Notes under the pieces: generated by a model
The model's input: the letters and a program-made list of their open reading frames with translations, nothing else
Told to the model about the DNA's origin: nothing
The model's database searches: none
Assembly: GCA_025454915.1 (NCBI GenBank)
Contig: JALONN010000013.1
Span: 43,796 to 107,795 of the forward strand
Source: Raineya sp.
Lineage (GTDB): Bacteria; Bacteroidota; Bacteroidia; Cytophagales; Thermonemataceae
Reading direction: 5' to 3'
Length of the DNA stretch: 64,000 nucleotides
Shown: positions 51,592 through 60,619 of the stretch, in pieces
Numbering within the stretch: position 1 is the stretch's first letter
Layout of the letters: the number at the start of each line of letters is the position of its first letter
Program-made: the position numbers and the translations under genes

Positions 51592-54591
51592 CTATTCTTC
51601 TTCTTCGTGTAAGTCTTCACAATGCCAGATATGCTGTTTGCGAGGCTGAGGGCGTTGAGTGCCAGCTCCTCCAGATTTTGCTCCAATCATTTTTTGTGTT
51701 AATCTTGCTCTCTCTTTTTTGATGTATTCTCTTGCCTGAGCATCTTTTTCAATATCAAAATAGATTGTACCTTCCACAATTGTTTTTTCAGCTTTTGCAT
51801 ATACAGAAAGTGGATTATCAGACCATAATACTACATCTGCATCTTTACCTGTTTTAATACTTCCCATTTTACTATCTAAGTGAAGCATTTTAGCAGGATT
51901 CAAAGTAATCATTTTTAGAGCTTCCTCTTCTGAAATACCTCCATATTTTACTGCTTTAGCTGCTTCATGGTTTAATCTTCTGCTCATTTCTGCGTCATCA
52001 GAGTTGATAGCCACTACTACTCCTACTCTGCTCATCAGAGCAGCATTGAATGGTATCGCTTCTTTTACCTCGTTTTTATATCCCCACCAGTCTGCAAATG
52101 TAGAACCTGCCGCACCATGCTGAGCCATTTTATCAGCTACTTTATAACCTTCTAAGATGTGAGTGAAAGTATTAACTTTAAAATTAAATTTATCTGCTAC
52201 TTTCATCAACATATTGATTTCAGACTGTACATAAGAGTGACAAGTAATAAAACGTTTCTTATTCAAAATCTCTACTAAAGCATCCAATTCTAAATCTCTT
52301 CTAAAAATTTTAGGATTCTTTTTATCCTTTCCAGCTTCTTGCATTGCTTTTTCGTATTCTTTAGCTCTTGTGAAAGCATCTACCATTACCTGCTCCACAC
52401 CCATACGTGTTTGTGGGAAACGGAGTGTGTAGTAATCACCCCAATTGGCTTGTTTTACGTTTTCACCTAGTGCAAATTTAATAAAACCGTCAGCCCAAGT
52501 AATACGCATAGCTTCAGGCGATTCACCCCATTTCAGTTTTACAAGAGCAGATTGCCCCCCAATAGAGTTTGCAGAACCGTGCAGAAGTTGAGCTGCCACC
52601 ACACCACCAGAAAGGTTTCTGTAAATATTAATATCTTCTGAATTGACAGCATCATACATACGAACCTCAGCTGTTACAGACTGAGAGCCTTCATTTACAG
52701 CACTCAATGCAATGTGTGAGTGTTCATCTATAATACCCGCCGTCAAGTGTTTACCCGTTCCGTCTATTACTTTTGCACCATTTTCTGAAAGGTTTTTACC
52801 AATTTTTGAAATCTTACCGTCTTTCAAAAGAACATCTGTATTTTGTAATACACCATCTTGTTCGTTTGTCCAAACTGTGGCATTTTTAATTAATATTACC
52901 TCCTGACGAGCTTTTTGTTCAAATCCATGAGCAACAAAAGGATAAACTACTTTTCCTATTTCATCTTTCTTTTCATCTTTTTTAGGTTCTGGATTTTTCT
53001 TTTCGGGAGCATTTGCAGAGAAATTAGCTTGCCACTTTACAGGAGAGCCATCAGGCAGTTGTCCATCTCCTTGCAATGTATTTCCCTGTATCCAGCCACT
53101 TAAACGAATTTGATTAGCTGGTTTGTTTTTTTCAGGATTGAAAGATAAGCTAATTAAATCTTTGTTTCTTTGTGCCTTAGCAGCTATTTTATTGGTATCT
53201 GTAGCTGTTTTGATATTATAGCTAGGGCTTGCCATATCACCTTCAATAAACAACTCAAAACCCTGATTACCCACTTGTAATTTATAGATACCTCTTATGT
53301 CAGAGAGTCCCCAGTCAGATAGAATATATCTATTCCCCTGTACCCAATTCTCATACAGCATTGCATCTTTTTCAAAAAGATCTTTTGATGTAATAATAAA
53401 ATTGGCTATCATACCTTTTTTAATACTTCCCAGTTGATTCTCAACACCGAGTAGTTGAGCAGGTGTGAAGGTTAAAGCTTTTAAAGCTATTTTTCTATCC
53501 AAACCTACTTCTGTTGCTTTACGCAAAGCAGCCAAAAATGAAGAACGACTTTTTAAATCTGAAGAAGTGAAAGCAAAATTCACACCTGCCTCCGCAAGCA
53601 TTTTAGCATTGTAAGGTGCCAATTCCCAGTGTTTCATTTCTGAAAGGCTTACCATCACAGCATCCAAGGGGTCTTCTACATCAAAAGCATCAGGGAAATT
53701 GAGAGGAATAATAAGAGAGCCTTTTGTTGCTTTGATTTCATCTAAACGTTGATATTCATCTCCGCTACCTTTAAAAATATACTGTCTTCCAAATTCATCT
53801 CCAATTTTATCAGCTCTTAAAATATTAAGACGTCCATTTGCCTCAAAAATTTGAGGTAAACCTTTCATTTGGTTAAATGCTTCCAGAGATAGGTTAATTT
53901 CTTTGTCTGTACCTTTATACTGGGCATACCAGTCAGCATCTAAATAAACCTGACGAATCAGAGCTATTCGACCCATCAAAGAGCTAGGGAACTCTTGGCG
54001 AGAGCTTCCATTACGTAAAGCCAAGTGACCAGAAGCTACACTTTTGAGTATCAGACTATTTTCTTTGTCATTATGTAAGCTTACAAGTGTTCCTGAGCCT
54101 CTGATAATACCATCTTGTTGGTGTGTAAGGACAGCACCAAAACCCAGTTTACGTAACTCTTCTGCTTTTTTATCATCAGCTTTGAATATATCAGCTGCTT
54201 TTACTTCTGCTTGTACAGTCTGATTCCAGTAATAAGCTCCTTTTTTAGTAGTTTCATATTGAGGAGATGGTGAGAACCCTGCTGGTTTTACCTCAGGCAT
54301 CCCATAGTCAGAATATATATCAATAAATGAAGGATAAATATGTTTTCCCTGTAAATCTATAACTGTAGCTTCTTTGGGGGCAGGAACGTTTACTCCTTCT
54401 ACCACACCATCACGAACAAGAAGATTTGCGTTTTCTTGTTTGGTTTGGTAATCTACCCAAATGGTAGCATTTTTAAGATAATAGACAGATTTTTTTTCAT
54501 GTTTAGTTTCACCATTCGATGGTGTGAGTTGCTGAGCAAAACTGACAGTAGCCATTCCAAAAGCCACCATCAAAGATAAGATTTTATTCAT
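51592..54591 (-). CDS. double amidohydrolase-like protein
   Basis: This 999-residue protein has a signal peptide (MVAFGMATVSFAQQ) and two amidohydrolase-like halves. In the first half the start of the barrel reads IYPSFIDIYSDYG, lacking the HxH that binds metal, so it appears inactive. The second half has GIIDEHSHIALSAVNEG, ITCHSYVQSEINMLMKVADKF, and the conserved GKDADVVLWSDNPL of imidazolonepropionase-type amidohydrolases. It is probably a periplasmic enzyme with a structural first half. The reaction is not known. Its length is twice the common size. Confidence 0.85.
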   Translation of the reverse strand: MNKILSLMVAFGMATVSFAQQLTPSNGETKHEKKSVYYLKNATIWVDYQTKQENANLLVRDGVVEGVNVPAPKEATVIDLQGKHIYPSFIDIYSDYGMPEVKPAGFSPSPQYETTKKGAYYWNQTVQAEVKAADIFKADDKKAEELRKLGFGAVLTHQQDGIIRGSGTLVSLHNDKENSLILKSVASGHLALRNGSSRQEFPSSLMGRIALIRQVYLDADWYAQYKGTDKEINLSLEAFNQMKGLPQIFEANGRLNILRADKIGDEFGRQYIFKGSGDEYQRLDEIKATKGSLIIPLNFPDAFDVEDPLDAVMVSLSEMKHWELAPYNAKMLAEAGVNFAFTSSDLKSRSSFLAALRKATEVGLDRKIALKALTFTPAQLLGVENQLGSIKKGMIANFIITSKDLFEKDAMLYENWVQGNRYILSDWGLSDIRGIYKLQVGNQGFELFIEGDMASPSYNIKTATDTNKIAAKAQRNKDLISLSFNPEKNKPANQIRLSGWIQGNTLQGDGQLPDGSPVKWQANFSANAPEKKNPEPKKDEKKDEIGKVVYPFVAHGFEQKARQEVILIKNATVWTNEQDGVLQNTDVLLKDGKISKIGKNLSENGAKVIDGTGKHLTAGIIDEHSHIALSAVNEGSQSVTAEVRMYDAVNSEDINIYRNLSGGVVAAQLLHGSANSIGGQSALVKLKWGESPEAMRITWADGFIKFALGENVKQANWGDYYTLRFPQTRMGVEQVMVDAFTRAKEYEKAMQEAGKDKKNPKIFRRDLELDALVEILNKKRFITCHSYVQSEINMLMKVADKFNFKVNTFTHILEGYKVADKMAQHGAAGSTFADWWGYKNEVKEAIPFNAALMSRVGVVVAINSDDAEMSRRLNHEAAKAVKYGGISEEEALKMITLNPAKMLHLDSKMGSIKTGKDADVVLWSDNPLSVYAKAEKTIVEGTIYFDIEKDAQAREYIKKERARLTQKMIGAKSGGAGTQRPQPRKQHIWHCEDLHEEEE

Positions 54592-54690
54592 TTAGATTAA
54601 TAAACGTTTTATTTCTAAAGTTTGCCAAATTTATAATGTTCTATCTAAAAAACAAATAAATAGTTTATTTTAACAGTCTTTTAAAATGTA

Positions 54691-54723
54691 AAACAAAAAG
54701 CAGCCTTTTAGTGGCTGCTTTTT
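54691..54723 (-). terminator. gltA terminator
   Basis: AAAAAGCAGCC (54695-54705) pairs with GGCTGCTTTTT (54713-54723) around a 7-base loop. On the minus strand a T-run follows (TTTTTGTTTT). It lies 7 bp after the gltA stop. Confidence 0.85.
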
Positions 54724-54730
54724 TATTTTT

Positions 54731-56029
54731 TTATCTTTTCTCTACTGGAACGTAATCTCTTACTTTTTCGCCTACATAAACCTGGCGAGGTCTGCCAATA
54801 GGCTCTCCATTTTGTCTCATTTCTAACCATTGAGCTATCCAGCCTGGTAAACGTCCTAATGCAAACATTACTGTAAACATATTGATAGGGATACCCAAAG
54901 CTTTATAAATGATACCAGAATAAAAATCTACGTTTGGATATAATTTTCTATCTACAAAATATTGGTCGTTTAGAGCTGCATGCTCAAGTTCCATCGCTAT
55001 ATCTAAAAGAGGATCTTTTACATTCAACGACTTGAGTACATCATCTGCTGCTTTTTTAATGATTTTTGCACGAGGGTCGAAGTTTTTGTAAACTCTGTGT
55101 CCAAAGCCCATCAAACGGAAACCACTGTTTTTATCTTTTGCTTTTTCAACAAAAGATTTCACATTACCTCCTTCTGCATGAATTTCTTGAAGCATTTCTA
55201 TTACTTCTTGGTTTGCTCCACCATGTAGAGGTCCCCAAAGAGCATCAATACCTGCTGCAATAGAAGAATATAAACCAGCATGCGAAGAACCTACCAAACG
55301 TACTGTTGAAGCAGAGCAGTTTTGTTCGTGGTCAGCATGTAAAATCAATAATTTATCTAAGGCTTTTGCCACTACAGGGTTTACTTCATAATTTTCTACT
55401 GGCAAACTGAACATCATGTGTAAAAAGTTTGAGCAGTAGTCAAGGCTGTTTTTAGGGTAATTGAGTGGGTGTCCTTGAGAGTTTTTATAAGACCAAGTAG
55501 CAATTGTTGGCAACTTAGCAATAATACGAATAATTGTAAGGTCTAGATATTCTCTATCTTTAATATCCATTCCTACCGCTTTAGGATAAAACGCTGAAAG
55601 AGAAGTTACTAAAGCAGAAAGAACTCCCATTGGATGGGCATTTACAGGGAATCCGTCAAAGATTTTACGCATATCTTCGTTAACCATTGTATGCGTTCTG
55701 ATTTCGTCAGTAAATTTACTTAATTCTTCTTTTTTAGGTAAATACCCGTAAATCAATAAAAATGCAACTTCTAGAAACGTAGAGTGTTCTGCAAGTTGCT
55801 CAATAGGATAGCCTCTGTATCTCAATATACCTTCTTCTCCATCTAAGAAAGTAATTGCACTTTTGGTAGCACCTGTATTTTTATAACCACTATCGAGGGT
55901 AATAAAACCAGATTCATCACGAAGTTTACCAATATCAATGGCTTTTTCGTCTTCTGAACCTCTAATAATTGGTAATTTGTAAACTTTACCTTCGGCGTGT
56001 AATTCTGCAAATTCTTTGTTTTCTGACAT
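54731..56029 (-). CDS. gltA: citrate synthase
   Basis: This 432-residue enzyme has the conserved citrate synthase motifs: GSSHAGLYSSIAAGIDALWGPLHGGANQEV with the active-site histidines, MGFGHRVYKNFDPRA, and the catalytic Asp in LYPNVDFYSGII. It condenses acetyl-CoA and oxaloacetate in the TCA cycle. It is monocistronic; a 196-bp spacer with no clear promoter box precedes it. The length is normal for the type II-like bacterial enzyme. Confidence 0.97.
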   Translation of the reverse strand: MSENKEFAELHAEGKVYKLPIIRGSEDEKAIDIGKLRDESGFITLDSGYKNTGATKSAITFLDGEEGILRYRGYPIEQLAEHSTFLEVAFLLIYGYLPKKEELSKFTDEIRTHTMVNEDMRKIFDGFPVNAHPMGVLSALVTSLSAFYPKAVGMDIKDREYLDLTIIRIIAKLPTIATWSYKNSQGHPLNYPKNSLDYCSNFLHMMFSLPVENYEVNPVVAKALDKLLILHADHEQNCSASTVRLVGSSHAGLYSSIAAGIDALWGPLHGGANQEVIEMLQEIHAEGGNVKSFVEKAKDKNSGFRLMGFGHRVYKNFDPRAKIIKKAADDVLKSLNVKDPLLDIAMELEHAALNDQYFVDRKLYPNVDFYSGIIYKALGIPINMFTVMFALGRLPGWIAQWLEMRQNGEPIGRPRQVYVGEKVRDYVPVEKR

Positions 56030-56225
56030 AAAAACTATCGGTTAAAGGGAATTTTATACAATGATAACAGTAAAGTGTAGTAATGTTGTGTTAATAAAGC
56101 AATCTTATTAAATAAAATCCATTTTGGCAAAAAATGTTTCAATTTTTCGCCAATAGTTATCTAATTTTTTAGAAAATCCAGACAAAAGTTCTTGATACTT
56201 TGTGCTTCATACTCTTTACTTAGTT

Positions 56226-57137
56226 TTAGAGTCCTATTTTATCTTTTTTATCTTCATGGCTTTTCTGATAATTTCTTTCTACATATTCTATAATCTTTCC
56301 TGCAATATCTACTTTGGTAGCTCCTTCTATCCCTTCAAGCCCTGGTGAAGAGTTTACTTCAATAATCAGTGGTCCTCTTTGCGATTGAAGCATATCTACA
56401 CCACAAATTGGCAAGCTCATGGCTTTGGCAGCTTTTTCAGCCATTTCTATTTCTTGCTCACTTAGCTCAATGGCTTTACCTTCTCCTCCTCTATGCAAAT
56501 TTGATCTGAAATCACCTTTTTTACTTTGTCGTTTCATAGATGCAACCACTTTCCCATCTACAACAAACGCCCGTACATCTGCACCACCTGCTTCTTTAAT
56601 ATATTCCTGAACCAAAATATTAGCTTGTAAGCCATAAAATGCTTCTAAAACTGATTTGGCAGCATTTTGAGTTTCAGCAAGTACTACTCCTAACCCCTGT
56701 GTACCTTCCAATAATTTAATAATTACTGGAGGACCTCCCACCTGTTGAATCAGATAGTCAATGTCACTTGAATGGTCTGCAAAAGCTGTTTTAGGAATAT
56801 CCACCCCTGCTTTGGTCATAATTTGTAAGCTTCTGAGTTTGTCTCTTGAGCGAATCAGAGCCAATGAACTTACAGTAGTGAATACTTTCTGCATTTCAAA
56901 CTGCCTGATTACAGCACTTCCATAAAACGTAACAGACGCTCCAATACGAGGAATGATTGCATCAACATCTTGGATAAGCCTTGTTCCGATATATACAGCT
57001 GGATTTTCCCGTTCCATAACCATATAACACTTAGAGTGATTGATGACTTCTACCTGATGCCCTCTTAATTTTGCAGATTCTACCAATCGGCGTGTAGAGT
57101 ACAAACTAGACTTACGGGATAGTATTGCAATTTTCAT
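56226..57137 (-). CDS. rimK: RimK-type alpha-L-glutamate ligase
   Basis: This 303-residue ATP-grasp ligase has a short N-terminal preATP-grasp domain (MKIAILSRKSSLYSTRRLVES), then GPPVIIKLLEGTQGLGVVLAE for the glycine-rich ATP loop and CGVDMLQSQRGPLIIEVNSSPGLEGIEGAT for Mg binding. RimK adds glutamate residues to ribosomal protein S6 in E. coli and related substrates elsewhere. Its start overlaps the upstream protease-like gene by 4 bp, so the pair is an operon. The length equals E. coli RimK (300). Confidence 0.95.
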   Translation of the reverse strand: MKIAILSRKSSLYSTRRLVESAKLRGHQVEVINHSKCYMVMERENPAVYIGTRLIQDVDAIIPRIGASVTFYGSAVIRQFEMQKVFTTVSSLALIRSRDKLRSLQIMTKAGVDIPKTAFADHSSDIDYLIQQVGGPPVIIKLLEGTQGLGVVLAETQNAAKSVLEAFYGLQANILVQEYIKEAGGADVRAFVVDGKVVASMKRQSKKGDFRSNLHRGGEGKAIELSEQEIEMAEKAAKAMSLPICGVDMLQSQRGPLIIEVNSSPGLEGIEGATKVDIAGKIIEYVERNYQKSHEDKKDKIGL

Positions 57138-57601
57138 TTTTGTTTAAGTTTTAGCGATTTTTGACTTTTTTTGAGTTGATATGAAATATTTTTTTGAGAT
57201 ACATCTACTAAAAACTGATTTTCTAAGAATTTTTTTCCTAACAGAATAGGGTATTTCATTTCCATACGATTTGCAAGTGTAAATTCTGTTTTATAGTTTG
57301 CCCCAAATAGTTTAATCCGAATATTAACAACATAACGCTCTTCTTCATCTCCAAAAGAGTTTCTGATAATTGTTTTAGTGAAATTTCTGAAAACAAATTT
57401 CTTCTTGGCATATAACGGATGTGCAGGGTCTAAAACTTTAAATATTAGCAAATTCCTTCCTGCTCTTTCTACCTCTTCTATTTGATAAGCATGAATAGCT
57501 GAAGTATCAGCTCCTGTATCAATTTTGCATTTAATTTTTTTAAGTTTTAGCGATGGCAAATCTATAATATCTGTAGCTCCTATAATAGTTTTAGCTTCCA
57601 T
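57134..57601 (-). CDS. RimK-associated retropepsin-like protease (RimB type)
   Basis: This 155-residue protein carries the motif KIDTGADTSAIHAYQIEEVE near residue 25 and a second KYPILLGKKFLEN. DTGA is the aspartic-protease active-site signature, and the family (PF05618, annotated as ATP-dependent zinc protease) is now thought to be retropepsin-like. In pseudomonads the RimB partner of RimK belongs here. It overlaps rimK by 4 bp and presumably controls removal of the added glutamates or otherwise regulates RimK (inference). Confidence 0.85.
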   Translation of the reverse strand: MEAKTIIGATDIIDLPSLKLKKIKCKIDTGADTSAIHAYQIEEVERAGRNLLIFKVLDPAHPLYAKKKFVFRNFTKTIIRNSFGDEEERYVVNIRIKLFGANYKTEFTLANRMEMKYPILLGKKFLENQFLVDVSQKNISYQLKKSQKSLKLKQK

Positions 57602-57708
57602 ACATTCACAAATAAAACAAATATAGGATTTTTATCAATTTTTATGAAATACTCAAAACAATTTAATTTTACATAGAGTTGCAACTATAACATATAAAAA
57701 CCGCACCA

Positions 57709-58512
57709 ATGAGAGTCAGAATTGTATTTACACTGAAGAATAAAGGAGCTATGGTGCCATTTCATCATCAGCAACTTCTTTATGATTTGGTTAATGAACT
57801 TATCCCCAATTTTAGTACAGAGTATAACCATGTGTATAGTTTTTCAGGCTTAAAAGGACAAACACAGGTTAGTCAGAAAGGACTGCATTTTTTTTCTAGT
57901 AAAATAACATGGGTTGTATCCACATTGAGTCCGATTTTTTTAAGAAAATTAATTGAATCTATTTTTCAGCAGAATGAGTTAAAAATCGGGGAATTACTCT
58001 TAAATCCAGATTATGTAGAGCGAGAGGTATTTCCAGAACCCTCAAATGCAACTCAATTTTTGTGTATATCTCCTATTGTGCTTGTAAATCCAAGTAAAAA
58101 TAGTTTTTATGCAAAACATTTCGTATCTCCTTCTATCGATTTGTTTTCAGATTTATTGTATCAGTCAACTCTTTCTCGTATAGAAGAAAGTGGGCTGTAT
58201 AGTGATGCTGAAATAGACGAATTTTATAAATTTCAGTTTATACCAGACCAAGCCTACTTAGAAAAGATAAAGAATAATGATAAAAAATTTGCACGCATTT
58301 ATACGCTTCAAGAAGATAATCAGAAACTAGAAATTAGAGGTTATACTTTGCCATTTACACTACACGCTCATCCTAAAGTACAAAATTTTGTAATCAACTG
58401 TGGGCTAGGCTCATACAACCATAAAGGCTATGGCATGCTTGATCTGGCAGACCATAGCAAAACAGAAAGAGAGATTTTACCTCATTGGGAAATGGTAGCA
58501 GTAAACAACTAA
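57709..58512 (+). CDS. cas6: orphan Cas6-like CRISPR endoribonuclease
   Basis: This 267-residue protein has the RAMP-type opening MRVRIVFTLKNKGAMVPFHHQQLLYDLV, a central linker with IEESGLYSDAEIDEFYKF, and the glycine-rich Cas6 loop near the end, NCGLGSYNHKGYGMLDL. Cas6 cuts pre-crRNA within repeats. A general acid histidine could be the His near residue 19 (FHHQ), but this is not certain. No cas gene or CRISPR array is within the window, so it is isolated, between the rimK operon and the aldolase gene, and could act on a distant array or a different RNA. Confidence 0.85.
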   Translation: MRVRIVFTLKNKGAMVPFHHQQLLYDLVNELIPNFSTEYNHVYSFSGLKGQTQVSQKGLHFFSSKITWVVSTLSPIFLRKLIESIFQQNELKIGELLLNPDYVEREVFPEPSNATQFLCISPIVLVNPSKNSFYAKHFVSPSIDLFSDLLYQSTLSRIEESGLYSDAEIDEFYKFQFIPDQAYLEKIKNNDKKFARIYTLQEDNQKLEIRGYTLPFTLHAHPKVQNFVINCGLGSYNHKGYGMLDLADHSKTEREILPHWEMVAVNN

Positions 58513-58597
58513 ACTTCAAATATCTTGATATTTTGTATTTGTAAGTTTTTTTCGTTTGTTTTGCACAAAAATTATAATTTATCAACTCTTCCTTTTT

Positions 58598-59254
58598 ATG
58601 AAATTCTTTATTGATACAGCGAATCTTGCCGAAATACAAGAAGCAAACGATTTAGGTGTTTTGGATGGCGTTACAACCAACCCCTCTCTGATGGCAAAAG
58701 AGGGTGTTACAGGAAAACAAAATATCTTAGACCACTATGTGAAAATCTGTAATATTGTAGATGGAGATGTAAGTGCAGAAGTGGTTTCTACTGACTTTGC
58801 TGGTATGGTAAAAGAGGGTGAAGAATTAGCTGCTTTGCATAAAAATATTGTAGTAAAAGTTCCTATGATTAAAGATGGTGTAAAAGCTATCAAATATTTT
58901 TCACAAAAAGGTATTAAAACAAACTGTACACTTGTTTTTTCATCAGGACAAGCTATTTTAGCAGCCAAAGCTGGGGCAACTTACGTTTCTCCTTTTGTAG
59001 GTCGTTTGGATGATGTTTCAACAGACGGTTTAGCTTTGATTGAGCAAATGGTTCAGATTTATCAGAATTATGATTTTGAAACACAAATCTTGGCAGCATC
59101 TGTTCGCCACGTAATGCACCTTGTACAATGTGCAGAAATTGGTGCTGATGTGGTAACTTGTCCCTTAAATGTAATTACAGGTCTATTAAAACATCCTTTA
59201 ACTGATATTGGATTAGAAAAATTCCTTGCCGATTACAAAAAAGGTAATGCATAA
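58598..59254 (+). CDS. fsa: transaldolase-like fructose-6-phosphate aldolase
   Basis: I start at ATG 58598 (218 residues) because the sequence then opens KFFIDTANLAEIQEANDLG, the canonical start. The motif DGVTTNPSLMAK, the Schiff-base Lys in IVVKVPMI, and FVGRLDDVSTDG are all present. The short size matches the FSA/TalC branch of transaldolases, which cleave fructose 6-phosphate or act in the pentose phosphate pathway. It stands alone with a strong terminator. Confidence 0.92.
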   Translation: MKFFIDTANLAEIQEANDLGVLDGVTTNPSLMAKEGVTGKQNILDHYVKICNIVDGDVSAEVVSTDFAGMVKEGEELAALHKNIVVKVPMIKDGVKAIKYFSQKGIKTNCTLVFSSGQAILAAKAGATYVSPFVGRLDDVSTDGLALIEQMVQIYQNYDFETQILAASVRHVMHLVQCAEIGADVVTCPLNVITGLLKHPLTDIGLEKFLADYKKGNA

Positions 59255-59281
59255 AAAAAGGAGGCAAATGCCTCCTTTTTT
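59254..59281 (+). terminator. terminator of the transaldolase-like gene
   Basis: AAAAAAGGAGGC (59254-59265) and GCCTCCTTTTTT (59270-59281) pair around AAAT. It starts at the last base of the stop codon region of the aldolase gene and ends in six Ts. Confidence 0.9.
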
Positions 59282-59325
59282 GCTAAAAATCATTTTATAT
59301 CTTTTGGAAATAGGTAAATAAAAAA

Positions 59326-59544
59326 TTACTCTAAAATCCCTTTTCCTGTAACCTGATAATGAATATACAGAAATAATAATATAAAAATTGTACCAAACAG
59401 GAAACTCATTATATACGTTTTTGACTTGTTCTGAGTATATTTCTTTATCATCCAGTATATAGGTATTGAGACTGTAATCACAATTACAATAAATAATAAA
59501 AATATAATAACAATAGCCTGAATGGTAATACCTGAAAGAAACAT
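59326..59544 (-). CDS. small two-helix membrane protein
   Basis: This 72-residue protein has two hydrophobic segments (AIVIIFLLFIVIVITVSIPIYWMI and YIMSFLFGTIFILLFLYIHY) with a lysine-rich loop between. The function is unknown. It follows the 214-residue secreted protein gene by 12 bp on the same strand and may be in its transcript. Confidence 0.6.
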   Translation of the reverse strand: MFLSGITIQAIVIIFLLFIVIVITVSIPIYWMIKKYTQNKSKTYIMSFLFGTIFILLFLYIHYQVTGKGILE

Positions 59545-59556
59545 TATGTATGAAGA

Positions 59557-60201
59557 TTATTTTAATGTCTCTATTATCATTTGTTGAATAGCATAACTTT
59601 CATAAGAAGCTATTTGAAGTCTTAAATTAGCTAGTACTGACATAGCTTGTACAGCATTTGCTCCTTTAAACTGTCTATATACATAATCTTTCTTTAAATC
59701 ATCTTTAAAAATAGACATATAATCTAGACAAAGTAGTTCAAGTTTTACATTACTTTTATTTCCATTTTCGCTAATATCTCTAAGTTGTACAACATAATGA
59801 TTAACTTTCTTTTGTAAAATATACCCTTCTCCTGTATTTTTTTCTATTCCAATAATGTAATTTTCTATTTTCTCAACTTCACACATATTAATTATTTTTC
59901 CATTATCATCAACCCCAGCTATATCAGCTAATTTTTCTTCTACACTTTTTATATATTCGTTAATTGAGTTTGATAGATTTATAATTTTATCAATAGAATC
60001 TTTTGCTTTAGCAGAGAGTTTACCTTTATAATTTTCATAAACTTTTAGGTTTCTGTCTTCTATATTTTTAGCACTCATTAATACATCTGATATAGTTTGT
60101 ATAGATGCATCATAACAGTCTTTTGACTTTTTTTTGTCATTTTTCTGTGAAAAGCTTTCACAAGAACAAAATATAATTAGAAAAAATACAAAATTTTTCA
60201 T
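59557..60201 (-). CDS. secreted hypothetical protein
   Basis: This 214-residue protein has a signal peptide (FVFFLIIFCSCESFSQ), which may also be read as having a lipobox. The mature part is helical and polar, with segments NDKKKSKDCYDASIQTI, NIEDRNLKVYENYKGKL and VVQLRDISENGNKSNVKLELLCLDY. It lies downstream of a duplicated gene tail and could be a partner gene of the 60-63 kb array (inference). No family is assigned. Confidence 0.55.
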   Translation of the reverse strand: MKNFVFFLIIFCSCESFSQKNDKKKSKDCYDASIQTISDVLMSAKNIEDRNLKVYENYKGKLSAKAKDSIDKIINLSNSINEYIKSVEEKLADIAGVDDNGKIINMCEVEKIENYIIGIEKNTGEGYILQKKVNHYVVQLRDISENGNKSNVKLELLCLDYMSIFKDDLKKDYVYRQFKGANAVQAMSVLANLRLQIASYESYAIQQMIIETLK

Positions 60202-60250
60202 ACACTTTTAATTGATATTTTATAATAGAAAGGTTAATATAATTTATTAT

Positions 60251-60368
60251 TAACTGATATTACGCACAACCTCAATTCATGCAAATTAAAGCACTTTTTA
60301 TTTTTGATGAAACAAGCATATTTTTAGAATTTTGAGGTTTTAGGATAATTCTTGCGTAAGGTCAGTTA
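60251..60368. mobile_element. candidate MITE with inverted termini
   Basis: The ends TAACTGATATTACGCA and, reversed, TAACTGACCTTACGCA match in 14 of 16 bases. Further inside, AACCTCAA (60268-60275) pairs with TTGAGGTT (60332-60339). The 118-bp element has no ORF, is flanked by AT-rich DNA, and lies between a secreted-protein gene and a duplicated gene tail. A target duplication is not clear. Transposase is not present in the window. Confidence 0.5.
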
Positions 60369-60374
60369 TTAAGA

Positions 60375-60590
60375 TTAATACGTTTTCCAAATAAGATTAT
60401 CAGGATAACCAGTATTGAGAAACCCTGAGTCTGTAGTTGGATACCCTACAGTCTTTATCCCATATTCTGTAGGATAAACATAAATAGCATCTTTTATACC
60501 AAAAGTATCTTCTTCTGCATATCGTTCAAAGTATAAATGCACAAATTTTTTTGATAGTTTTTTGGGTATTTTTCGTCTTTTTGGTGTTCT
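60375..60590 (-). pseudogene. gene tail, copy A of duplicated fragment
   Basis: A 71-codon open frame without a start codon reads to LNTGYPDNLIWKTY and stops at 60375-60377, encoding the segment HLYFERYAEEDTFGIKDAIYVYPTEYGIKTVGY. It is the truncated C-terminus of an unknown protein, and is part of the 218-bp repeat at 60387-60604. The upstream TGA is at 60591-60593. It is not in an operon with the next gene, 174 bp away. Confidence 0.55.
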
Positions 60591-60604
60591 TCACAAACGA
60601 AAAT
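60387..60604. repeat. 218-bp duplicated sequence, copy A
   Basis: It matches 62462-62679 along its full length without gaps, with about five substitutions, roughly 98% identity. It carries the gene tail described above and ends before the 63-bp element. The near identity points to a recent duplication or gene conversion. Confidence 0.8.
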
Positions 60605-60619
60605 TAGAAAGATTTAAAC

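Noticed and set aside
58556..58597. Upstream start of the transaldolase-like gene
   Set aside because: The canonical N-terminus KFFIDTANL begins just after ATG 58598.
57600..59300. CRISPR array next to cas6
   Set aside because: No regularly spaced repeats were seen on either side of cas6 or elsewhere in the window.
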